The position numbers were made by a program, and so were the translations under genes. A stretch of DNA of 64,000 nucleotides. It comes from Porodaedalea pini (taxonomy: Eukaryota > Basidiomycota > Agaricomycetes > Hymenochaetales > Hymenochaetaceae). Below the pieces are notes generated by a model that searched no databases, was not told the DNA's origin, and worked only from the letters and a program-made list of their open reading frames with translations. Shown piece after piece: positions 10,650 to 20,705 of the stretch (its first letter is position 1; every line of letters starts with the position of its first letter). The DNA lies in NCBI GenBank assembly GCA_002794775.1, contig NBAY01000084.1:1-64000 (forward strand), in the 5' to 3' direction.

Positions 10650-11233
10650 TGTATACTGTTTTCAGAATGAGAGTCGGGCAAGTAGTGCGTAGTAATGCAT
10701 GTAGTAGATTGCGGTCTAGAGGTGGAGAGGGGACTGTCTGTCTCTGTACTTGTCTCGTATCTCCCTGTCTCCGTCTGTCATATATCTATGTGTGTACAAA
10801 CTACTGCGAATTTATACTAAACTGAAGCAGAGAAAGCGGTGCAGGACTCGGCCGAGTCTGTGTGAACAGATGTGAAGGTGAGTCGGCGATCGGCCTGCGC
10901 ACATCACGCAGCCGATCATCGTGGAGTGATATTGTAGTGCCCAACCTGCTCTCTCATCTCCCACCACTGCACAACTGTATCCCACGTCCTTGTCCTACTC
11001 CCCTAAATCCTTCCACCTGTGCCCACGAGAGTCGGTCGTCCATGTGCTGATCGAGTTCGTACGACATCCGTCCGTCCGATCGTGTCCATACCAAGAATTA
11101 ATAATAAAGAGTAGGCCGCCGATTACGAATGAATAAATGGTAATGTTCGGCGGCCGGTAAAGGGAGTCAAAGGAGTAGTGTAAGTGAGGGCAGAAAGACT
11201 CGGCCGGCGCGTAGGCGATAGTTAATCGCTACA
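10650..11233 (-). repeat. Candidate 5' LTR of the older gypsy element (584 bp)
   Basis: On the minus strand this stretch begins TGTAGCGATT and ends AGTATACA, so it has TGTA/TACA inverted termini, and it precedes the gag region. A TATA-like motif (TATAAATT, minus strand, near 10815) lies inside it. No second copy is in the window because the element's other end is missing, so the boundaries are provisional. Confidence 0.5.
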
Positions 11234-11289
11234 CCGCCTGTATTGGATGGTCGACTATCAACTCTTTTGTCGGCGGATAAGCCCTGCAT

Positions 11290-11520
11290 GCTGTATCCGA
11301 CTCGCACCAGATCCCAGAGGCAGCCGCTATCATTATCATCGCCATTCTTACCGCCGGTTTTGCGCTCTTCGGGTACCGCTATGTCCATCTGTACGAGTGC
11401 TACTTGAGGATCCTCATCCTCATCATCTTTATTATCTCCCTTGTACTCTCGGCAGAATATATGGACTCTGGGCCGTTTGCGGGCACGGGATCTGTCGAGG
11501 TCAAGTCTTGCGGCTGATTA
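11290..11520 (+). pseudogene. Fragment encoding two hydrophobic segments, unrecognised
   Basis: An open frame beginning near QIPEAAAIII contains two strongly hydrophobic stretches of about 20 residues separated by a short loop (FGYRYVHLYECYLR), and ends at a TGA about 70 codons later. It looks like a piece of a polytopic membrane protein cut off by the neighbouring LTR. It has weak resemblance to TMEM198/DUF4203-type proteins, which I would not press. No convincing start codon, promoter or partner exon was found. Confidence 0.3.
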
Positions 11521-11918
11521 TACGGTGAAGCTGCCTGAGGATGTCAGCGCGAGCGCTGTTTCTGGCTTACCTATGCTGGCCTCAAATTTCCATACATTTA
11601 TCAAGTGCCTTGGTGCTGCTGCAGGAACGGTTATTTGTTTCTCTAAGCGTGCTTTGCTAACCGGAGCAACCCATGTCTTGTTCCAGAGCTCAATGAAAAA
11701 TGTCAATATATAACTATTAGCATGAGGAGCACGCGTGTATCTTGTGCTTATCATTCTTGTCGCACTTCTAGAGCTCCAGAGTTCTCCCCAATGCGTCATA
11801 CAGAATACAGCTCGACTATAGCCTGACGCAAAGACAAAGTCTGTCACTCGGAGGAAGACTCACGGAGGCTTATAGGGTTCATCTTTTCTGCACCTGTTTG
11901 TCCCTTCAAAGTAGTAAT

Positions 11919-13125
11919 AAGTATGCTCATGAATAAGAAGCAACAGCGACTTTGAAGTACCGGTGGACATTTTCACTGATCACAAGGCTTGGAGTGGCCA
12001 GCGTATCGCCGCGGTCCGGTGTTTGGACAGCTCATGTTTCGTGAGCATCTGGAACGAACCATGTCAATACAAGACATCTTTCATAAAGGGTGCCACACTA
12101 TACACTTACGCAACGAAGTCCTACAGGTTCCGCTTTTGGTCTCAGGGGATTAAATGCATCAAGGATGCCCTGAACTTGTCGCGTCCGAAGCTGTAACCTC
12201 GATATGCCAGCGCCTACCTTTCCCCTTTTGTGGATCGCGCTTATTAGAAAAAATGTGCGCGATTGAAATTCATACTTGCATCCTCTTAGATAGGAGGAAT
12301 ACTACCTGATGCCCGTAGGTTCAACCGTTCTGCGGATTATTCTTTAGCATGTCTTAGCGCGCATCCAGCTACAAGTTGCATCCTAACGAGCTTTGCACCG
12401 TGTATCACCCCCCAAAAAGTAAGTCCCATCGGCAAGTTGATTCCTGACCTATGTACTGCAAAGGAAGAAAGTGCGAGGAATACAACTGCATGGTTTGCTT
12501 GCTTCACGAAATGAGAGTCATGAGGTGAAGGTTTAGCGCCGTGCTTGCCAATTGGAATAAAACTTCATATCTTCCGACAGCTATGTATAAGTGTATGTAA
12601 CTGAACTGTGGCGCAACGAAGAAAGCATGCCTTACGAGCAATCGTATCAATGATAGCACACGGAGTCTTTCACCTTAACGGGATTCATTCCTGTTCAGTA
12701 GTTGTCAGGGCTAATGACAGGTGAAGCTAAGCAATAACCTCCCACATCGCCAGGCTCATTCCATTAGTATTGGCCCCTTCTCCCTGCCGTGTACTGCTCC
12801 TTCTCCACGCGCCCGTCTGCATAAAGATCAAACGTCTGTAGGTCTGCTAGTTCTCTTTACCCGTGCATGTGCTTCAATGCGGGCACATCAAAGTTGATGA
12901 TACGCGAAGCAGCTCGGAAGCTGATGCATGCCGGTAGTGGAAGAAGTACCAAATAAGCGCCATAAGCTCCATGACGGGCAGCTCGGGGTAGAGAGAGATG
13001 TTTTCGACAGGTGAGAAGACAGGCGGGAAGCACACCTTGGACTTCGCGGCCGAAATGTGACAAGCAGAGTTAATGTGTGAGTGCTAAGATCAAAGAATTG
13101 GGGACGTACAGAGTATGATTAGGGA
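11919..13125. repeat. Dispersed direct duplication, copy 1
   Basis: This stretch is closely similar to 15770-16925 and in the same orientation. Shared landmarks include AGCGACTTTGAAGTACCGG (11947 and 15798) and TTTACCCGTGCATGTGCTT near the other end. Copy 1 carries extra sequence near 12705-12790 that copy 2 lacks. On its minus strand copy 1 keeps only the 3' part of an unrecognised membrane-protein gene that is longer beside copy 2. No terminal repeats or target duplications were found, so it reads as a segmental duplication rather than a transposon. Confidence 0.85.
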
Positions 13126-13240
13126 GATGCCCCATGTAGACACCGCGATGGTCATGGCTGTCATTCTTCTCTAGACCGAGATTGGAGGGTTCGTCAATTG
13201 GTATGTTCTGGTTCCTTCTTCGATCAGAAGCTTGGTACTG
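13120..13240 (+). pseudogene. Short siderophore-transporter (SIT) fragment
   Basis: The translation MPHVDTAMVMAVILL, then a stop, then TEIGGF matches a transmembrane segment of the SIT copy at 20706-21957 (VPHIDVAMVTIVAIL, stop, IEIGG). The sequence just after it matches that copy's intron, including AAGCTTGGTACTGACGAG, before similarity stops near 13240. It is an orphan exon-intron fragment of the same family, ending where the dispersed duplication ends. Downstream codons to 13420 are open but unrelated to SIT and unrecognised. Confidence 0.6.
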
Positions 13241-13631
13241 ACGAGCGTCTTTCGGCTAAGCTAGCTGCTGCTTTGGTTGAACGCATGGCAGGCGCTAAAG
13301 GAGACTACGATGCGATATTGAGTTCCGACCTCACCGAGGAGGAGAAGCGTGGTGTAGACGATGAAGCCCTTGAAGCCGGTCGTGAGTGGGGAAGAGGGTC
13401 TCGAGGCAGTCGAGTAGCCTTGGTATAACTCTTGCCATATTTAGATTTACGAGACTGATTCGGTACACTAAATGCCATGTTTTCTCTGCTCCTCTTCTTT
13501 TTTTTATATATCGCCAGTCCCTGTTCGCAACTCATGCACAGCGGCTACAACAGGTGGGAATGCAGGTAAGTAGAAGGTACTAAACAGAAACACTGGGTTA
13601 GGTATCAGGAGTACAAATACTTACTATCATC

Positions 13632-13862
13632 TAGGGCTCCGCAGCGTATCGTATAACGCGTATGATACGCCGTATATAGGATACGCCCGTATGCGTATAG
13701 GATTTTCTGTACATATACGGTGTATACGACACGTATATGGCATATACGATCTATACGCCGTAAGCATATGGAATATTTCAGGCACCATATAATATACGCC
13801 CGTATCCGTATAAGGCTTAGAATATATGGCTGTATCCAAATACGATACGGTGCGGAGCCCTA
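13632..13862. mobile_element. hAT-type MITE (231 bp) with 8-bp target duplication
   Basis: The element begins TAGGGCTCCGCA and ends TGCGGAGCCCTA, a 12-base inverted repeat of the TAGGG type common in hAT elements. It is flanked on both sides by the identical 8-bp repeat CTATCATC (13624-13631 and 13863-13870), the target-duplication length that defines hAT. The interior is dominated by CGTATA/TATACG units in both orientations, so the whole element can fold. It encodes nothing and would need a transposase from elsewhere. Confidence 0.92.
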
Positions 13863-13870
13863 CTATCATC

Positions 13871-14883
13871 CACGAGAGAACATCACCACTGCCAGGCTGA
13901 GGTCACCTGAGCATCCAATAAGATGCAAGTTGCAACGTGCCTACTGCGAATCGTTAGGGCTTCAGTAGCGATCTTCGCACCTCTCACCCCATACCTTCCA
14001 GTCCAGAAGGACCCCGCTTGCATTCTCCCCATATCCGTCTTGCGGTCATCAGAGCATTCGTTTACTTATAACAATTATCCTCTCCCAGATATTTCCTTTA
14101 GTCAATGCAGTACCAAAGCACCCACCACCATATTCAAAGTCTCAAATTTCTGCGCTCATATGATCTATCAGTCCGGACCAGTGAATTTAGGTCACAAAAA
14201 GTACGAGTATCCCAGATGCTTACGGGAAGTCATCCACTAATGGACTAAAGCACAATGAAATCAAATATACGCATGTCTCAAGCCCTTCTTGACGATAATT
14301 ACCATCTCGATCTCTTCATTTGCGTTTATGCAGATTGTGAAGCGCCTCGGCAGTATCTGCTCCGGCTATTTCAAATTTGTGGCATGCCTCAACGAATTGT
14401 GTCTCGTGTGTTATAGTTGGCTAATAAAGGAATAGGCGAGGAACGATGAGCCATAGATCAAACACGAGCCGGAATATGCAGCAGTGGTGAGTACCTCAGC
14501 TCTAAGTCCTTCCGCTAAATTGGTGAACCTGTCTCGCTTTTTACATACAAGGTTCTACCGTGTTTCTGCAGAAGTCCTCCTATCTGCGCAGTCGCAAATA
14601 ATACTGCTACATCCTAATCCATCCCGATGTAGCCGAGCATCTGTCGAGCATTTCGGGAGTTCGTGTTCCTGTTCAAGTCTTTAATGCCCAAACCAATACA
14701 TTCTGTGTCCACATGGTTGGAGGTGGGAAGCACAAATCAACAGAAGGTCGTGATGCGCGAAGAGGATTGTTGGTGCTTTGCACCCTTCGACTGAGCTGAT
14801 ACGTTATAGAACTAGCCGGCAGGTGTTCTGCTTGAATATGGTAGCCACGCTGAGTCACTCGGAGAATATTTACATTTGAAAGC
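13871..14883. other. No recognisable gene; upstream region of the small gene
   Basis: Short open stretches occur on both strands but none has a start, splice pattern or family resemblance that I can support. The right end acts as the upstream region of the gene at 14986. Confidence 0.5.
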
Positions 14884-14890
14884 TATATAA
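14884..14890 (+). promoter_or_regulatory. TATA box of the 86-residue gene
   Basis: TATATAA lies about 100 bp upstream of the ATG at 14986 and is followed by a C/T-rich leader. This spacing is usual for strongly expressed fungal genes. Confidence 0.6.
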
Positions 14891-14985
14891 ACCCTCAGCT
14901 CTTTGCTGAAGTCCCCAGACTCACCGTCAAGCTCGTTCCTGCCTCTAAAGCTGCTGCATCCTACTCACTACAGTAAAGTCACAAC

Positions 14986-15432
14986 ATGGTCGTCAAAGTC
15001 TCCGTTGAGTTCTCCAATGAAGGCAAGGATATCATCACCATGAGTTACACCGACTCCAACAACAACAACTACGGACCAGACGTGAGCATCCTCTTGAGTC
15101 ACTCAATGTATTCACTTCTATGGTAACACTGTGTTTCCCTGAGCTCAGAACATTACGGGGGGATCCAAAATCAAGAAGGATATGGAGATCAACAAGAATT
15201 TCGACTTCACACTCCAGCGTGGCGGCAAAACAAGGACATTCTCGTATGTTGCCCTTTTCTTTCCTTCATCGTATTACACGAGCTGACTTGTCATCTCGAT
15301 CTACAGCCAGACGTTCTCTGGCGACACGGAAATCAAACTGGACAGCCACTTCGAAAACGGTACAGTACCCACTTGAGCTCCAGCATCTCACTTTGTGCTC
15401 ATGGACTCTTCACAGCTACTAAGGAAGCTTGA
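14986..15432 (+). CDS. Small four-exon gene, 86-residue protein of unknown function
   Basis: Exons 14986-15081, 15149-15243, 15307-15359 and 15416-15432 join without a stop into 87 codons. All three introns (67, 63 and 56 bp) have GT...AG ends and typical fungal size. The protein is hydrophilic, rich in Asn, Asp, Lys and Thr, with alternating polar/hydrophobic strands (VVKVSVEFSN, KNFDFTLQRG, TEIKLDSHFEN). That suggests a small beta-sandwich. There is no signal peptide or membrane segment, so it is probably cytosolic. I do not recognise the family. A TATA box at 14884, clean splice sites and consistent phase argue that the gene is real and expressed. Confidence 0.75.
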
Positions 15433-15769
15433 ATTCGTGTCGATTCTTCGTCGGCGTGGAATGAGGATATAGTAACAAAGGATATGTTTGACTCAGAGAA
15501 ATATTCGAGAGAATGCGATGTATGAACAATCAATAATATATCAGCTGATGATGCGACACCGTGCTGTATTATTCCTGCCATTTGCATAAGTGTGAATAGC
15601 ATCACTGTATGGTCAAAAAAAAAAAAAAAAAAAAGGACATGAATGAGGGTGATAGAAAAGACGAGAGAAAGTGAGACAAAAAAATACACCTCTCCTAAAA
15701 TTTAACCTAGTCAGCACCATGCTGATTCCACTGTTCATCGCATTGTCGCATCGCCCAAGTGGCCAAACC

Positions 15770-16925
15770 AGATAAGTATGTTCAGGACTAAGAAGCGACA
15801 GCGACTTTGAAGTACCGGTGGACATTTTCACTGATCACAAGGCTTGGAGTGGCCAGCGTGTATCGCCGCGGTCCGGTGTTTGGACAGCTCATGTTTCGTG
15901 AGCATCTGGAACGAACCATGTCAATACAAGACATCTTTCATAAAGGGGTGCCACTATACACTTACGCGACGAAGTCCTACAGGTTCCGCTTTCGGTCTCA
16001 GGGGATTACACGCATCAAGGATGCCCTGAACTTGTCGTGTCCGAAGCTGTAACCTCGATATGCCAGCGCCTACCTTTCCCCTTTTGTGGATCGCGCTTAT
16101 TAGAAAAAATGTGCGCGATCGAAGAAGTTTGTGCTTGCATCCTCTCAGGTAGAAGCAATACTACCTCATGCCCGGGACTTCGACCATTCTGCGGTTTGTT
16201 CTATAGCAATGTCTTAGCGCGCGTCCAGCTACAAATTGCATCTTAACGATCTTCGCACCGTGTATCACCCCCCAAAAGTAAGCCCCATCGGCAGGTTGAT
16301 TGCTGACCTATGTACGGCAAAGGAAGAAAGTGGGAACATGGTTTGCTTGCTTCACGAAATGAGAGTCATGAGGTGAAGGTTTAGCGCCGTGCTTGCCAAT
16401 TGGAATAAAAATTCTTATCTTCTGACAACTACGTATAAGTGTAACTGAACTGTGGCGCAACGAAGAAAGCACGCCTTACGACCAATCGTATCAATATTGG
16501 CATACGGAGCCTGTCACCTTAACGGAATTCATTCCTGTTCAGTAGTTGTCAAGGTTTAACGACTGCTCCTTCTCCGCGCGCCCGTCTGCATAAAGATCAA
16601 ACGTCTGCAGGTCTACTAGTTCTCTTTACCCGTGCATGTGCTTTAATGCGGGCACATCAAAGTTGATGACACGCGAAGCAGCTCGGAAGCTGATGCATGC
16701 CGGTGCGCAGAAGAGTACCAAATAAGCGCCATAAGCTCCATGACGGGTAGCTCGGTTTAGAGAAAGATGAAGTTGACGGGCGAGAAGACAGGCGAGAAGG
16801 GCATCCAGCTTCGGACTTCATATATGAAATTCGACGAGCAGAGTCAATGCGAAAGTGAAGATCAAAGAGTCGGATGATAGAGCGAAGAAGGAAGAACATA
16901 CAGAGTATGGCTAGAGGGACGATGA
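15770..16925. repeat. Dispersed direct duplication, copy 2
   Basis: This is the partner of 11919-13125 in the same orientation, with the two copies about 3.85 kb apart. The hAT MITE and the 86-residue gene lie between the copies. It lacks about 80 bp present in copy 1. A 20-base A tract at about 15616-15635 lies just before it; I do not see a retroposed gene attached to that tract. Confidence 0.85.
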
Positions 16926-17295
16926 TCACAACGAAGAGAGGACCCCAGGACCATATCCTCTCAGCATGGAACTTCGTCTTGGACAAAGGCCGGTCCTGCG
17001 TGACGCATGCCTTGCGGAATCGCCAGCTTACGAGCTTAATTGAGAGCTAGGCAATTAGGGTACAAAGCTCATCAGAACATGTACTATGTGACTGCATCAA
17101 AGAAAAAATAGAAGAGAAGAGATAAGGAAAGAGAATGGGAGAGAGTGAAGAGTGGAGACGAAACGGACCTTGTTGGATACTCCGACAATTTCTGCAGTCA
17201 CTCCCAAAGCACTCCAAACTCAACGAAGGAGCTTGCGAAGCAAGTGTGCTGCTACTGACCGTGCCGAGGATGTATGCAAGGGGACGCTTCAAGAG
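16600..17295 (-). CDS. Uncertain minus-strand gene for a membrane protein
   Basis: On the minus strand an exon-like stretch opening with MKRPLAYILGTVSS is followed by a GT...AG interval, then a strongly hydrophobic run (WGPLFVVIIVPLAILCMFFL), a further GT...AG interval, and a last stretch ending INFDVPALKHMHG before a stop near 16615. The 3' part is repeated in the dispersed duplication at 12857-13063. I do not recognise the protein. I cannot join all pieces in one frame with confidence, so it may be a pseudogene. Confidence 0.3.
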
Positions 17296-17299
17296 GTCG

Positions 17300-18040
17300 T
17301 GTGTACGAAGAAGCGAGGGCCAGACGAGGCGAGGAGGTTGAAAGGGAATAGTGGATGCCTAGGATTACGTTCAAGTCATATAATAGGAAGAGTAAGGAGT
17401 ACAAGAACGAACGCGTTCCGACACAAGGTGTGTGACTCCCGGCAGAGTGGACGGAAATGATGATGAGCGGTGTTTATGAAGGATGCATCAATATTAATGT
17501 CTTCATTTCATTTCATTCGTCAAACGTACATACTATTGTCAGATCATCATATTTTGCAAGCACAGATATGAACGACACGCGCTGGACCAAGCCTCACGAA
17601 ATCCGATCGTGAACGCAGATGTCGCTGTCGAGCAATTTGAAAGGTATGGCTTGTCGTAGGGTACTGGTGACGATAAAAACGAGAAGTGTAAAGCTATGTA
17701 GTAAATCCCAATGACAACCTACCATTGAGACCGATCATAGGAATCTCGAGCGAGACTGCTCACGGCGAAGCAACAGAAACACACCCATCTCGCAGCACGG
17801 TCAGTGTATTCACTTAGGTAAGAGACGAGAAATACGATTGAGATGGAAAGCTGAGTGCGAATGTATGTGGCTTCCGAAAGTCTCGTGACCTCTTCTACAG
17901 TCATACGTGAACGAGAGCGAGAATCGTAGTTCAACTAGTTGCATGCCGACAATTCCATCCTCAATTGTTGGCGGCGTACAAAGGATACGCGTACGTTCTC
18001 AGATCATGCATTGGGATCTGATGCACTTGCCTTTTCGTGC
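17300..18040. other. No recognisable gene
   Basis: Only short open stretches are present. This is where the 5' half of the SIT pseudogene should be, and I could not find its N-terminal exons here. Confidence 0.4.
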
Positions 18041-18044
18041 GAGG

Positions 18045-19740
18045 CATCACCGCCGACTTCCTCTCTGAAAAGACGCGCTCTCATCTCGTCGCTCGTCACC
18101 ATGTCCTCCATCGTCAACGTCTTCATCGGTGCTAACAATGCAAGTGCATTGCTCGACAGGGCAGTTGGGGGTGAGGTTGTACGTCTTCTTATACGTCTTC
18201 TATAACTGCACAACTTAGCTAAAAGATGGCACACGCAGATGGAATGTTCGCAATCCTGGTGCCTGCAACGCTCATTCCGCTTATTATCACCCTATCCTGG
18301 ACCGAGCGCAAGGCAAAACGGCTCGGTCTCATCACTGACGCGCTCGTGGCGGAGGACGTGCCCGAAGAAGTGCTGGCCTTCGGCCTAAAAAGAGCCTCGT
18401 ACAGCGCGCACGGCTTGTAAGGGAGCAACTCGACGTCGTGGGTACCGTCTTTCTCAGCGCCGCCGTCGCGCTCTTCCTCCTTCCCCTTATACTTGTAGAG
18501 AACATGAAGGACCGCTGGAAGAACGGTCAGTCTCTACCCCGCCCGTCCGTCCGAACGAACGAAAGATTACAGCCATTTTCATAAGTCCTGCGACACGTGC
18601 ATGTCACGTGAAGTGAGCCGCGTCAGAGCCAAAATGTCAAAAAAATAGAGTAAATGTTGATTTTCTCTGTAAATTCTGCACAGTACCTGCTCATTAAGTA
18701 CTCAAAAAGAAGGCATGGTTCTCAGGAGCAGAAATATGTAAAATATGGAGCAATACATTGACTGTGTAGGTGGGTAGAGATCAAACAAGTGCAGCCAGTC
18801 TGTTCTCTCATACATTTCCACTGAGATTCAAAAATTATGGCTCCCCTACATCTACCTATAAAATTCTTTCCTGTGTCTGTAAATTAAGTATATGACTATA
18901 CCAGCATCTCCTGCAAGTTTAAAGCCAATCCATTCAGTATTCATGGTGCAGCAGCAAGGTTTGTGTTCCACTTTGAGCTCTTTCCATCCTTGCAGCATGA
19001 CCAAGAGTGGAACACAAACCTTGCTGCTGCACCATGAATACTGAATGGATTGGCTTTAAACTTGCAGGAGATGCTGGTATAGTCATATACTTAATTTACA
19101 GACACAGGAAAGAATTTTATAGGTAGATGTAGGGGAGCCATAATTTTTGAATCTCAGTGGAAATGTATGAGAGAACAGACTGGCTGCACTTGTTTGATCT
19201 CTACCCACCTACACAGTCAATGTATTGCTCCATATTTTACATATTTCTGCTCCTGAGAACCATGCCTTCTTTTTGAGTACTTAATGAGCAGGTACTGTGC
19301 AGAATTTACAGAGAAAATCAACATTTACTCTATTTTTTTGACATTTTGGCTCTGACGCGGCTCACTTCACGTGACATGCACGTGTCGCAGGACTTATGAA
19401 AATGGCTGTAACGAGCTCATGTTGTGTTAGCTTCGATGATCGCGGTGCTTGTTGTCGTTGTCGCTCTCTTCTCCGGATTTGTGGTCTGGGATCTGCGCTT
19501 CGCCGCGCTTTGTACACAACCGCTCCGTCGTACTCGCGAGTTGGATCAGATTCTTCGATTTCGTAAGACTCATCCATCCTATTGTCGCATATTCTATGTG
19601 CTGACACCACCGACCATCCGCAGTTTTCCTATTATCTGACCTATGTATACCTCTACTCGCTCGTGTTGGTCGAAAAGTCGTGGAGAGCACTCGATGCGAC
19701 CTACTTCATGTCTATTAACGCAGACCGTTGTGCTCACCTT
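18045..19740 (+). pseudogene. Siderophore-iron transporter (SIT/ARN-type MFS) pseudogene, copy A
   Basis: Exon pieces match the middle of fungal MFS siderophore-iron transporters: RALISSLVTMSSIVNVFIGA, then GMFAILVPATLIPLIITLSW and ERKAKRLGLITDALVAEDVP, then LVREQLDVVGTVFLSAAVA, then SMIAVLVVVVALFSGFVVWD, then YYLTYVYLYSLVLVEKSW. These proteins import ferric siderophores across the plasma membrane through 14 transmembrane helices. The copy lacks its N-terminus, has frame changes near 18380-18420 and after about 19500, and stops matching near 19720 where a glutaryl-CoA dehydrogenase fragment begins. An 845-bp palindromic element occupies the intron between the NMKDRWKN and SMIAVLV exons. It is not functional. 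Confidence 0.85.
18567..19411. mobile_element. 845-bp palindromic foldback element, copy 1
   Basis: Two 406-bp arms (18567-18972 and 19006-19411) are near-perfect inverted repeats around a 33-base loop. The arms have equal length, so no indel separates them. Ends are TTACAGCC...GGCTGTAA, consistent with CAGCC...GGCTG flanked by a TA duplication as in Tc1/mariner-type elements. It codes for nothing obvious. It lies in an intron of SIT copy A, and the paralogue at 20740-20795 shows the empty intron with no such insert. A transcript through it would fold into a hairpin of about 400 bp. A second copy is at 45446-46301. Confidence 0.93.
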
Positions 19741-19754
19741 ATAGGCACAAGCCG

Positions 19755-20705
19755 AACTCTCACTCCCTCAGTGTCCGCCTTGTCGAGGACGTTATTCCGT
19801 ATCTCAAGCACACTCTCCGCAATGCGCTCGGTATCGCGGAGGCATGCGTCTCCTTTTGCAAAGTACAACTGGAAGGTGTGTTTACCCCCTTGACTCCGAG
19901 CTTAGCTCACACTAGGGTGTGCAGGACCCGCTCAACCTTGAGTCACTGCTGACGAAAGAGGAGGAGGCTGTTCGGTGGGTCATTTATCCTTCGAAGGCAG
20001 TATATATATTTTAATCTATATATGTAGAGATACAGCACGGGCGTACTGTCAGGTTTGTAGGCAACTAAGATTGTATCTGTCAGAGTCTTACCAACCCATT
20101 CTTGCTATAGGAGAAGCTCCTCTCTCGAGTGCTTGAAGCTCGGCGAACAGAAAGTATAACTTGGTCTTTTCTCCCTCGTTGCCCTTTTTTCTAAGTGTGT
20201 TGCAGAATTCACGCCAGAGATCTTGCCTGAGATGGGCGAGCTTCGCCTGCTAGGTCCGACAATAAAAGGCTACGGCTGTGCAGGTGTGGATAGCGTAGCA
20301 TATGGACTCGTCGCACGCGAAGTAGAGCGGTTCGTCACATCTGCTATGAAGCGAGTTTTTAGAGCGATAGTTTGACATTTTAGCAGGGCGGAAGCTGGCT
20401 ATCGCTCGACCATGGGCGTTCAATTCTCTCTCGTTATGCATCCAATTGACGCGTTCGGGTCTGACGCTCAAAAGGAGAGATACATCCCGTGACTTGCAAA
20501 GGCTGAACTCATTTGAGTGTTTTGTGCGTTTTGCCATCTCCTTATACTCAGCTTCCGCCTGATATATGTGTGCAGGGCCTTCACGAACCGAGCCATGGTT
20601 CCGACCTGCCGGTATGGAGACGACCGTCGAGGACGTCGACGGTGGATTTGTTCTCAACGGATCCAAGACCTAGATCTCGAATGCACCCGTTGCAGACGTC
20701 CTTAG
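19755..20705 (+). pseudogene. Glutaryl-CoA dehydrogenase pseudogene, 5' half
   Basis: Exon-like pieces follow the N-terminal half of glutaryl-CoA dehydrogenase, the mitochondrial flavoenzyme of lysine and tryptophan breakdown. In order they are [61 protein letters not shown], a [20 protein letters not shown] segment and GLHEPSHGSD. Short introns lie between them. There are in-frame stops (after [10 protein letters not shown]) and frame changes, and the match ends abruptly near 20705, where SIT sequence resumes mid-exon. The C-terminal half with the catalytic base is absent. It is flanked on both sides by SIT pseudogene sequence, so it was captured or rearranged into this place. Confidence 0.8.

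Larger units (their letters stand above)
5731..11233 (-). mobile_element. Older decayed Ty3/gypsy element, interrupted by the chromovirus
   Basis: Reading leftwards on the minus strand: a candidate 5' LTR (10650-11233), a proline-rich leader frame, gag with a zinc knuckle, an aspartic protease, and a reverse transcriptase that breaks off at 5731. Its sequence and frame arrangement differ from the chromovirus, so it is another family. It carries four in-frame TGA codons (9139, 8419, 8125, 6393) and one frameshift, so it cannot move by itself. The rest of its pol and its 3' LTR should lie beyond the left edge, on the far side of the inserted chromovirus. Confidence 0.9.

Noticed and set aside
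11919..13125. Dispersed duplication considered as a transposon or solo LTR
   Set aside because: No terminal repeats or flanking target duplications were found, and similarity fades gradually at one side.
15616..15635. Poly-A tract considered as the tail of a retroposed gene or LINE
   Set aside because: No coding remnant or target duplication is attached; it precedes the boundary of a duplication whose other copy lacks it.
18567..19411. Reading the two palindrome arms as LTRs or as a pair of inverted solo LTRs
   Set aside because: LTRs are direct repeats with TG...CA ends; here the arms are inverted, the ends are TTACAGCC/GGCTGTAA and there is no internal coding region.
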